Origin: Lachnospiraceae bacterium
GTDB lineage: Bacteria > Bacillota > Clostridia > Lachnospirales > Lachnospiraceae
DNA length: 5,369 bases
NCBI GenBank assembly: GCA_014804185.1
Contig: JAAVAG010000196.1
Span: 1-5,369 of the forward strand
Direction: 5' to 3'
Shown here: piece after piece, positions 1-5,321 of the stretch
Layout of the letters: every line of letters starts with the position of its first letter
Numbering within the stretch: the first letter of the stretch is position 1
Notes under the pieces: generated by a model
The model's input: only the letters and a program-made list of their open reading frames with translations
Database searches by the model: none
Told to the model about the DNA's origin: nothing
Translations under genes and position numbers: made by a program

Positions 1-459
1 CTCCAGAACAGATTCGGCGTGATACCGGGGGTTACGGATAAGAATTATATTACCAACAGCTATCATATCCATGTGACGGAGGATATCAATGCTTTTGAAA
101 AACTGACCTTTGAGGCGCAGTTCCAAAAGCTGTCCCCGGGAGGAGCCATCAGCTATGTGGAAGTGCCCAATATGCAGGACAATATTGACGCTGTGCTGGC
201 GGTGATGCAGCATATTTATGAGCATATTATGTACGCGGAGCTGAACACAAAGAGCGACTATTGTCAGGTCTGCGGTTATGACGGAGAGATCCGGATTATA
301 GAGGATGGGCACAACAAGCTGGTGTGGGAATGCCCCAAGTGCGGAAACCGGGATCAGGATAAGATGAATGTGGCCAGACGGACATGCGGCTATATCGGAA
401 CTCAGTTCTGGAACCAAGGGAGAACACAGGAGATCAGGGAGCGGGTACTGCACTTATGA
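1..459 (+). CDS. nrdD: Anaerobic ribonucleoside-triphosphate reductase (class III), C-terminal part
   Basis: This is the 3' end of a gene that enters from the left edge; 152 codons are present, read in frame from base 1 (LQNRFGV...). NrdD reduces ribonucleoside triphosphates to deoxynucleotides under anaerobic conditions by glycyl-radical chemistry in the cytoplasm. The segment GVTDKNYITNSYHIHV is a typical NrdD stretch. A four-cysteine zinc ribbon follows, with CxxC pairs encoded at 262-264/271-273 and 331-333/340-342. The C-terminal glycyl-radical motif RRTCGYIG comes next, with the presumed radical Gly encoded at 388-390, and the protein ends in a family-typical ERVLHL. The TGA stop (457-459) overlaps the nrdG start as ATGA, so the two genes are probably translationally coupled. 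The GTG at 19 is internal and not a start. The family assignment is very secure; only the truncation by the window limits it. Confidence 0.97.
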   Translation, partial: LQNRFGVIPGVTDKNYITNSYHIHVTEDINAFEKLTFEAQFQKLSPGGAISYVEVPNMQDNIDAVLAVMQHIYEHIMYAELNTKSDYCQVCGYDGEIRIIEDGHNKLVWECPKCGNRDQDKMNVARRTCGYIGTQFWNQGRTQEIRERVLHL

Positions 460-968
460 AATATGCGAATATTAAGTATTGTGATATTGCAAACGGGCTG
501 GGCGTAAGAACCAGCCTGTTTGTGTCAGGATGTACACACAGATGTCAGGGCTGCTTTAACCGGGAAGCCTGGGATTTTGAGTATGGAGAAGAGTTCACGG
601 AGGAGATCGAAGAGGAGATTCTGCGCTCTTGTGAGCCGTCCTACATCAGCGGTCTGTCCCTGCTGGGAGGGGAGCCCATGGAACCTGTCAATCAAAGGGG
701 GCTGCTTTCCCTGGCAAGGAAGTTTAGAGAGAGGTATCCGAACAAAAATATCTGGTGTTATACGGGATATACTTATGAGGCGGATCTCTTGGACCCGGAG
801 GGACACGCCCATTGCGAGGTGACAGAGGAACTGCTGGGGTATATTGATATTCTGGTGGACGGAGAGTTTGAGCAGGCGCAGTATGACATCAGTCTGAAAT
901 TCCGTGGGAGCAGAAACCAGCGCATTCTCCGGATCCACGAGGAAGGATGCCCGCAGCTGCAGCTGTAG
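456..968 (+). CDS. nrdG: Anaerobic ribonucleotide reductase activating protein (radical SAM)
   Basis: The 170-residue product is the activase that generates the glycyl radical on NrdD from S-adenosylmethionine and a [4Fe-4S] cluster. The radical-SAM cluster motif CTHRCQGC (CX3CX2C, Cys26, Cys30, Cys33) lies near the N-terminus. A GGEP SAM-binding motif lies at residues 71-74, and the NrdG-typical DGEFE (135-139) and FRGSRNQR (149-156) follow. The length fits the family. The start chosen is the ATG at 456 that overlaps the nrdD stop as ATGA. An in-frame ATG at 384 would add 24 residues read from nrdD coding sequence, with no family support. The Shine-Dalgarno match is poor (AGGGAG about 14 bases upstream), which fits translational coupling to nrdD. 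The last residues (PQLQL) and the stop codon lie inside a strong inverted repeat. Confidence 0.96.
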   Translation: MKYANIKYCDIANGLGVRTSLFVSGCTHRCQGCFNREAWDFEYGEEFTEEIEEEILRSCEPSYISGLSLLGGEPMEPVNQRGLLSLARKFRERYPNKNIWCYTGYTYEADLLDPEGHAHCEVTEELLGYIDILVDGEFEQAQYDISLKFRGSRNQRILRIHEEGCPQLQL

Positions 969-974
969 CTGCGG
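951..974. terminator. Hairpin over the nrdG stop codon, possible terminator
   Basis: A near-perfect inverted repeat: bases 951-960 pair with 965-974 (10 pairs, one of them G-U) around an AGCT loop. It lies between the convergent nrdDG and MATE operons, where a two-way terminator would be expected. Neither side carries a clean run of T residues: rightward the next bases are acagccgtacattttcg, leftward gcatccttcc. Intrinsic termination is therefore uncertain. The hairpin may instead protect a 3' end, or reflect the repeated CAGCTG coding sequence. Confidence 0.4.
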
Positions 975-1012
975 ACAGCCGTACATTTTCGTATAATAAC
1001 GCTGGAAGATAT

Positions 1013-1609
1013 TTACTCCCCTGAAGATGTGGGCGCTGCCGCCGCTATTGTGTCCGCGGCGCTTACCACCGCCGGGGCTCCTGCAGGAGCCTCGGCGTTT
1101 TCGGCTTCCTCCTGGGGATCCGGGTATTCCTTTTCCTCTTCGTCTTCCCAGAGCGAGTCATATTTTTCTTTTTTCTGGCGCTGTACCATGGCGCCGATGC
1201 TTTTTGCGGTCTGATACATTTCGTTGCTGAATTCCATCAGTTTTTTTTCATCCGCCGCAGGCACTATGGCGCCTTTCATAATGCGGCGGGCAACCTCCAT
1301 GATCTTTGCCATGTCGGCTGCATACTCCGCGGTGGCATCCGCCTGCTGCTCCGACACGGCCGCGTTCCAGTAAGCGCAGTACTGATCCGACAGTTTGCTC
1401 AGATAATCCTGATATTCCTGCTGCTTTTCATCCAATGCCTCCAGCGTCAGTTCCAGCGTGGCGGCCTCGGAGCCGTAGGTTTCCTCACCGTCCGGGGAGG
1501 ACTTCATTTTGGCTTGAACGTCCTGCAGCTGTTTTGACAGGGCAGCTTTCTGCGCCCGGTATGTCTGTACCTGTTCCCGGTAAATCTGTTGTGCTTCTCC
1601 GACTTTCAT
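1013..1609 (-). CDS. Uncharacterised 198-residue charged coiled-coil-like protein, coupled to MATE exporter
   Basis: I recognise no named family. The protein is very polar, with no signal peptide or membrane segment, so it is probably cytoplasmic. Residues 1-80 are rich in Gln, Glu, Lys and Ala and look helical or coiled-coil. A second helical block (about 88-155) contains MEVARRIMKG and KLMEFSNEMYQTAKSIGAM. An acidic patch (WEDEEEKEYPDPQEE, 154-168) is followed by an Ala/Pro-rich, low-complexity tail ending PTSSGE. The ATG at 1609 overlaps the MATE stop as ATGA. A good ribosome binding site (GGAGGT, 1616-1621 read on the minus strand, 6-base spacer) lies inside the last MATE codons, which makes this start firm. 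It is the second gene of the MATE operon, and the stop TAA lies at 1013-1015. An A8 run in the gene (1241-1248) encodes Lys122-Lys123. Its function is unknown; the context only suggests co-expression with the exporter. Confidence 0.85.
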   Translation of the reverse strand: MKVGEAQQIYREQVQTYRAQKAALSKQLQDVQAKMKSSPDGEETYGSEAATLELTLEALDEKQQEYQDYLSKLSDQYCAYWNAAVSEQQADATAEYAADMAKIMEVARRIMKGAIVPAADEKKLMEFSNEMYQTAKSIGAMVQRQKKEKYDSLWEDEEEKEYPDPQEEAENAEAPAGAPAVVSAADTIAAAAPTSSGE

Positions 1610-2973
1610 GAACTTACCTCCGTTTCCATACGTTTAAAGAGCCTGATCAGTACCACCGCCGCGATAATTGCCAGCATTCCCTCGGAAACCACCTGTGCGT
1701 AGGGGAGTCCGTAGAGCGGAAAAAGCCGGTTCAGGAGAAAGAGGGCGGGAATCTCAAATACAATCTTCCTGAGGATGGCGAAGAGCAGCGCCAGATTGCC
1801 CATTCCGGTGGACTGGAATACGCCCACCGCCAGGAAGTCCATACACATAAAGGGAAGCTGCAGACACATGGCGCGCAGAAATTGTGCGCCGTAGTCCACA
1901 ATCACATCATTGTTCATAAACAGCCGGATCAACGAATCCGCAAAGAGAAAATATGCGGTTGAGACGACAGCGACGGAACATATAGCGAGTTTTATGGTAT
2001 ACAGAACCACGCCTTTCATGCGCTTGTAATTTTTACTGGCATAGTTGTAGCCAATTAACGGCAGGATGCCCTGGGACAGGCCGAAAAACAGATTCATGGG
2101 AACCATATTGGTCTTCTGCGCGATTCCCATTGCGGCCACCGCGTCCGATCCGTGGGCGGCGGAAAAATTATTCAGCAGCGTCATGCTGGTCACATTCAGC
2201 AGATTCTGGATGCATGCGGGAATGCCCACGCCGCAGATGCCCAGAATAATCTTTTTGTCAAAGGCAAAAGACCGGGGGGAAATGGAGACATACGTTTTCT
2301 TTCTGCGGACAAAAAGCAGCACAAAGAAATAACAGCAGGCGCCGCAGTTGCCGAGAAAGGTTGCAAGGCCTGCCCCGGCGGCTCCCATATCTAGGCCGCC
2401 TTTCAGAATAAAGATGGGATCCAGGATCATGTTCAGGACACAGCCGCTGATGGTTCCGATGCTGGCATGGAGCGTAGCGCCCTCCGAACGGACCATGTAG
2501 GCCATCACCACGTTCAAGATGGCAGGTACCGCGCCGAAGCAGACAGTCCACTGCATATATCCGGCTGTGGCTGCCATGGTCTCCGCGTCCGCGCCAAGCA
2601 TAGTCAGAAGTCCCGGGCGCAGCAGGATGCTGGCCAGGGAAAACAGCCCCGCGGAGCAGACGGTGCAGTAGAAGCCGATGGCGGAACAGCGCCGCACCGA
2701 CTGATAGTCGCGCACGCCCAGCAGACGGCTCATCATGCTGCTGGTTCCCACGCCGAACAAATTGTTCACGGCGTTAAAGGCCAGCATCAGCGGAGCCACC
2801 AGCGTGACCGCCGCATTCTGTATAGGGTCATTCAGCATACCTACAAAATAGGTGTCCGCCAGATTATATATGATAGTGATCAGTGAACTGATGATGGTGG
2901 GGATGGCCATTGCCCGCACTGCGGCGGGGATCGGCGTCCGCTCAAATAGTTCTGTCTTATCCTGGGTGCTCAC
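1606..2973 (-). CDS. MATE family multidrug/toxin efflux transporter, MepA-like
   Basis: The 455-residue polytopic membrane protein is of the multidrug and toxic compound extrusion family, cation-driven antiporters that export small molecules. About twelve hydrophobic segments fall in two lobes (roughly 15-225 and 238-447). MATE-typical motifs include YNLADTYFVG (36-45), NMILDPIFIL (181-190), IGYNYASKNYKR (307-318) and FQSTGMG (386-392). The length matches the family (about 440-460). The chosen start is the GTG at 2973, five bases after a consensus AGGAGG (2979-2984 on this strand). The in-frame ATG at 2994 and TTG at 3033 lack good binding sites and would place the AGGAGG inside the gene. The first residues are then VSTQDKTELF, a short soluble tail before membrane helix 1. 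The substrate cannot be predicted. The gene stands first in its operon and its stop overlaps the next start. Confidence 0.93.
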   Translation of the reverse strand: MSTQDKTELFERTPIPAAVRAMAIPTIISSLITIIYNLADTYFVGMLNDPIQNAAVTLVAPLMLAFNAVNNLFGVGTSSMMSRLLGVRDYQSVRRCSAIGFYCTVCSAGLFSLASILLRPGLLTMLGADAETMAATAGYMQWTVCFGAVPAILNVVMAYMVRSEGATLHASIGTISGCVLNMILDPIFILKGGLDMGAAGAGLATFLGNCGACCYFFVLLFVRRKKTYVSISPRSFAFDKKIILGICGVGIPACIQNLLNVTSMTLLNNFSAAHGSDAVAAMGIAQKTNMVPMNLFFGLSQGILPLIGYNYASKNYKRMKGVVLYTIKLAICSVAVVSTAYFLFADSLIRLFMNNDVIVDYGAQFLRAMCLQLPFMCMDFLAVGVFQSTGMGNLALLFAILRKIVFEIPALFLLNRLFPLYGLPYAQVVSEGMLAIIAAVVLIRLFKRMETEVSS

Positions 2974-2978
2974 GGTAT

Positions 2979-2984
2979 CCTCCT
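2979..2984 (-). promoter_or_regulatory. Shine-Dalgarno AGGAGG that sets the MATE start
   Basis: Read on the minus strand the order is AGGAGG, five bases (ATACC), then GTG at 2973-2971. This is the only consensus ribosome binding site near the 5' end of the MATE gene and supports the GTG start over the ATG at 2994 or the TTG at 3033. Confidence 0.8.
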
Positions 2985-3063
2985 GTTTCGTCATGAGACG
3001 CTTGTTCCGGAATTGTTTCGTTGGTCTTGCCAATTCGGGACTTTCAGTCTTTTGATGGGAATT

Positions 3064-3092
3064 ATTTTATCATAAAAACAGAGCCAATTCAA
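3064..3092 (-). promoter_or_regulatory. Sigma-A-like promoter of the MATE operon
   Basis: On the minus strand TTGAAT (3092-3087) and TAAAAT (3069-3064) are separated by 17 bases, giving a predicted start of transcription near 3057 and a leader of about 84 bases before the GTG. An inverted repeat at 3088-3103 overlaps the -35 element. Confidence 0.65.
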
Positions 3093-3103
3093 TGAGGATT
3101 GAA
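3088..3103. promoter_or_regulatory. Inverted repeat overlapping the MATE -35, candidate operator
   Basis: TTCAAT (3088-3093), GAGG, ATTGAA (3098-3103): perfect 6-bp arms with a 4-base centre. The left arm contains most of the MATE -35 element, so a dimeric repressor bound here would block that promoter. No regulator gene is in the window. A chance repeat cannot be excluded. Confidence 0.4.
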
Positions 3104-3135
3104 ACTGCCGGTGTCGGATCAGCTGGCGGTGTGAT

Positions 3136-3167
3136 ATGTTTCTTTCTTGTAAATCTGTTGGAAACAT
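3136..3167. repeat. Inverted repeat flanking the -35 of the rightward promoter
   Basis: ATGTTTC (3136-3142) and GAAACAT (3161-3167) are perfect 7-bp arms 18 bases apart. They straddle the -35 hexamer, and the right arm sits just before the -10 of the promoter for the 130-residue protein. It may be a pair of operator half-sites about 25 bp centre to centre, or chance. Confidence 0.35.
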
Positions 3168-3175
3168 TTTATAAT
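3147..3175 (+). promoter_or_regulatory. Near-consensus sigma-A promoter for the rightward genes
   Basis: TTGTAA (3147-3152), a 17-base spacer and a perfect TATAAT (3170-3175) predict transcription from about 3182, leaving a leader of about 38 bases before the ATG at 3220. It diverges from the MATE promoter. Because no terminator is visible after the first gene, the transcript may run on into the response regulator. Confidence 0.8.
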
Positions 3176-3219
3176 GAATGGGACATAAACCGAATACTGG
3201 CGGGAGGAGAAGTATAAAA

Positions 3220-3612
3220 ATGGATTTTAATGACGAGAAAGACTATATCATGCGTATCATCAAGGAGATGGTGAGAGTGCTTTTTTCTCTGATGCTTGGG
3301 AAACAGTATGAATCCGGCGGGCTGCCAGGGGAAAATAAATTTGAGGTTTCAGGGAAAAAGTTAGAGGAATTTGAAAAAATGGTCGATGAGGGTTCCATAA
3401 ATGAAGCAGAAAATATATTGTTGGAAAACATTGACTATACCCAAAAAGAGGAGGTTCTTGCCGCGGTATTATTTTACCGGTATATAGGCGAGAAGGATGA
3501 TGATTTCCTGGCGGCGCACAATTACTCAAAAGAGGAAGCGCTGGACGGCTTGAAAAGACTGGCAGAACAACAGGGATATGGTGAAATAAACGCATTATTT
3601 ATGGAAAACTGA
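3220..3612 (+). CDS. Small DUF6483-like protein of unknown function
   Basis: A 130-residue, mostly helical soluble protein. Its N-terminal block DYIMRIIKEMVRVLFSLMLGK (residues 8-28) resembles what I recall of the Firmicute DUF6483 family, as do the central GSINEAENILLENIDY segment (58-73) and the C-terminal helices (residues 75-129). This assignment is from memory and moderate in strength. No catalytic motif, signal peptide or clear membrane span is seen; residues 17-27 are hydrophobic but too short. The ATG at 3220 is chosen because GGAGGAGAAG lies just upstream (3203-3212). An in-frame ATG at 3178 lies only two bases after the -10 box, before the expected transcription start, so it cannot be used from that promoter. 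The response regulator gene starts 36 bases downstream with no terminator between. Confidence 0.8.
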   Translation: MDFNDEKDYIMRIIKEMVRVLFSLMLGKQYESGGLPGENKFEVSGKKLEEFEKMVDEGSINEAENILLENIDYTQKEEVLAAVLFYRYIGEKDDDFLAAHNYSKEEALDGLKRLAEQQGYGEINALFMEN

Positions 3613-3648
3613 TGCTGATCTCTCAAAACAAAGGAAAGCGGTGAAACC

Positions 3649-4317
3649 ATGCTCTCTGTACTGGTAATAGAAGACGATAAAACGATAAACAGTCTGCTTT
3701 GCAGTATCATAACGAAAAGCGGCTACTCTGCGGATAGCGCCGAAAACGGACTTGAGGGACTTGAGAAAGCGCTGTCGGGCGACTATAACATGATTCTTAT
3801 GGATTTGATGCTGCCTTTGAAAACGGGAGAGGAAGTGCTGAAGGAACTGCGATCTGTCAAGAGCACACCTGTTATTATCATCTCGGCAAAGTTGGAGGTG
3901 CACAACAGAATAGAGCTTTTTAAGATAGGCGCTGACGATTATATCATCAAGCCCTTTGATATTGACGAGGTCATGCTTCGCATACAGGCTGTGCTTCGGC
4001 GGACTGAGGCGCAGACTTTGGCTCTGCTCACATTCAGAGATATAAAGCTCGACACCGACTCAAAGCGCGTTTATGTCAAGGGAAACGAGATCACCTGCAC
4101 GGCTACGGAATATGCGATACTGGAACTGATGCTGAAAAATCCCAAAACAATATTCTCAAAGCGCAGGCTGTATGAAAGCGTTTCCGGCGATACATATTTG
4201 AGCGATGACAACACGATGAATGTACATATCAGTAATTTGCGAAAGAAGATTGCAAAGTTCGCCTCGGAGGAATATATAGAAACTGTCTACGGAATGGGGT
4301 ATCGTCTGGTATATTAA
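3649..4317 (+). CDS. OmpR/PhoB-family response regulator
   Basis: A 222-residue two-component transcription factor. The receiver domain (about 1-117) has the acidic pocket Glu8-Asp9-Asp10, the predicted phospho-acceptor Asp52 in LMDLMLP, Ser79 as the switch hydroxyl, Tyr98 and Lys101 in DDYIIKPF. The winged-helix DNA-binding domain (about 126-222) has TATEYAILELML (151-162), the recognition-helix region DDNTMNVHISNLRKKI (186-201) and the terminal hairpin VYGMGYRLVY. All key residues are present, so the protein should be phosphorylatable and DNA-binding. The ATG at 3649 follows GGTGA (3640-3644) and AAGGA (3631-3635). No histidine kinase gene is adjacent; the next gene is an ABC ATPase, so the kinase probably lies beyond the permease genes or elsewhere. 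By context it likely controls the ABC transporter, and perhaps itself. ATA is used for 10 of 21 Ile residues, unlike the left-hand genes. Confidence 0.95.
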   Translation: MLSVLVIEDDKTINSLLCSIITKSGYSADSAENGLEGLEKALSGDYNMILMDLMLPLKTGEEVLKELRSVKSTPVIIISAKLEVHNRIELFKIGADDYIIKPFDIDEVMLRIQAVLRRTEAQTLALLTFRDIKLDTDSKRVYVKGNEITCTATEYAILELMLKNPKTIFSKRRLYESVSGDTYLSDDNTMNVHISNLRKKIAKFASEEYIETVYGMGYRLVY

Positions 4318-4349
4318 GATTTTCTTTAGATTTGGTGAAGAATCTTTAC
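4317..4349 (+). promoter_or_regulatory. Three 11-bp-phased direct repeats, candidate response-regulator binding site
   Basis: Units begin at 4317 (AGATTTTCTTT), 4328 (AGATTTGGTGA) and 4339 (AGAATCTTTAC). The first six bases of units 1 and 2 are identical and unit 3 keeps AGA-T. One helical turn between same-facing half-sites is the usual site geometry of OmpR/PhoB-type regulators, including NisR/SpaR-type ones. The array starts at the stop of the regulator gene and lies just upstream of a -10-like element, as expected for an activator site. Confidence 0.55.
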
Positions 4350-4361
4350 GACATCGTATGT

Positions 4362-4367
4362 TATCAT
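4362..4367 (+). promoter_or_regulatory. Possible -10 element of an activated ABC-transporter promoter
   Basis: TATCAT lies about 18 bases after the last AGAATC half-site, with no good -35 hexamer at 16-18 bases. This fits a promoter that depends on an activator bound at the repeats. Transcription would begin near 4374, ten bases before the AGGAGG of the ATPase gene. TATGTT at 4357-4362 is an alternative. Confidence 0.35.
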
Positions 4368-4397
4368 TAGGGCAGAAAAGAAAAGGAGGTTTGCAGA

Positions 4398-5321
4398 ATG
4401 GAAAATATTGTCCTGCAAACACACGGAATATCCGTGAAATACGGCAATTTTCTTGCTCTTGACGATATAAGTATTTGTCTCAAAAATAAGCATATCTACG
4501 GCTTTATCGGTGAGAACGGCGCGGGCAAGACCACACTGATGAGAGTGCTGACGGGGCTGCTTTATCCGACAAGCGGTACTTTCTCGCTGTTCGGGAAGAA
4601 CGAGCCGTCTGACATTCTGAAAATGCGCCGACATATCGGCAGCACTATTGAAACTCCTGCCCTTTATCCGGAATATTCCGCTTACCGTAATCTTGAATTA
4701 CAGCGTATCCTTATCGGCAATCCCGAAAAGGAAATATGCGATAAGCTGCTGGAAATGGTGGGGCTGACCGAGGTTAAGGATAATAAGGTAAGAAAGTTCT
4801 CCATGGGCATGAAGCAGAGACTCAGTATAGCAATGGCTCTTGTCGGCAAGCCGAGACTGCTTATACTCGATGAGCCGATAAACGGCCTTGATCCTAAGAA
4901 CATATCTGAACTGCGCGGCCTGCTTAAAAGGCTGAATGAGGAAAATGATGTAACGCTGTTCCTGTCAAGTCATATCCTTAACGAACTTTATCTGCTTGCC
5001 ACGGATTATTATATAATCCACAAGGGGAAGATCATCGAGTCGCTCACTCATGATGAGCTTGACGAAAAATGCAGGCAGTACATACAGATAAAGACATCCG
5101 AACTGCCGAAATGTATAACCGTTATTGAGAATGGGTTTCATGATGCGGAATACACTGTCATTGATGATGAGACTCTGCACCTGTTCTCTCATACGGACAG
5201 GTCGGAGAGCATAGCGAAGCTTCTCATGGAGAATCATATTGTCACCAGGGAATTCTCAGTTACGGAGCAAAGTCTTGAAGAATACTTCCTTGGCATCACG
5301 GGAGGTGACAGCAATGCATAA
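4398..5321 (+). CDS. ABC transporter ATP-binding protein, BcrA/LanF (bacitracin/lantibiotic immunity) type
   Basis: The 307-residue ATPase subunit of an ABC-2 type exporter would work at the inner face of the membrane with separate permease proteins. Seen are Walker A GENGAGKTT (38-46), an E-loop at Glu85 in STIETPALYPEYSAYRNL where most ABC proteins have Gln, the signature FSMGMKQRLSIAMAL (134-148), Walker B LLILDEP (154-160), D-loop GLDP and the switch His192. Glu at the Q-loop position is characteristic of LanF-type immunity ATPases, and BcrA relatives share the motif. A C-terminal accessory region (about 225-300) ends with the family-typical SLEEYFLGITGG. The ATG at 4398 follows AGGAGG (4384-4389, 8-base spacer). 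The gene lies 80 bases after the response regulator and overlaps the next gene by 8 bases. The likely role is expelling or shielding against a membrane-active peptide antibiotic; the substrate is unknown. Confidence 0.93.
   Translation: MENIVLQTHGISVKYGNFLALDDISICLKNKHIYGFIGENGAGKTTLMRVLTGLLYPTSGTFSLFGKNEPSDILKMRRHIGSTIETPALYPEYSAYRNLELQRILIGNPEKEICDKLLEMVGLTEVKDNKVRKFSMGMKQRLSIAMALVGKPRLLILDEPINGLDPKNISELRGLLKRLNEENDVTLFLSSHILNELYLLATDYYIIHKGKIIESLTHDELDEKCRQYIQIKTSELPKCITVIENGFHDAEYTVIDDETLHLFSHTDRSESIAKLLMENHIVTREFSVTEQSLEEYFLGITGGDSNA

Noticed and set aside
384..458. A longer nrdG reading frame starting at ATG 384
   Set aside because: The added residues are read from the glycyl-radical end of nrdD and do not resemble an NrdG N-terminus; ATG 456 gives the expected start MKYANIKYCDIANG.
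992..997. A TATAAT on the plus strand between nrdG and the minus-strand gene
   Set aside because: No -35-like hexamer lies at 16-18 bases upstream (the position falls in the GC-rich hairpin), and the only downstream sequence on this strand is antisense to the 198-residue gene.
2066..2886. Open frames on the plus strand and in a second minus frame across the MATE gene
   Set aside because: They are overlaid on a gene with clear MATE motifs, have no ribosome binding sites and encode compositionally odd, unrecognisable peptides.
3007..3039. Inverted repeat GAATTG (3010-3015) / CAATTC (3031-3036) in the MATE leader, as an attenuator or riboswitch
   Set aside because: Only six continuous pairs with a 15-base loop and no T tract or alternative structure; too weak to claim.
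3178..3219. A 14-residue N-terminal extension of the DUF6483-like protein from ATG 3178
   Set aside because: The ATG lies two bases after the TATAAT box, upstream of the expected transcript start, while ATG 3220 has a good ribosome binding site.
3520..3903. Minus-strand open frames across the DUF6483-like and regulator genes
   Set aside because: They are antisense to well-supported genes and lack initiation signals or recognisable motifs.
4318..4345. Weak stem AGATTTT/GAATCT after the response regulator as a terminator
   Set aside because: The stem is AT-rich with a 15-base loop and lacks a T run; the same bases are better explained as 11-bp-phased direct repeats.
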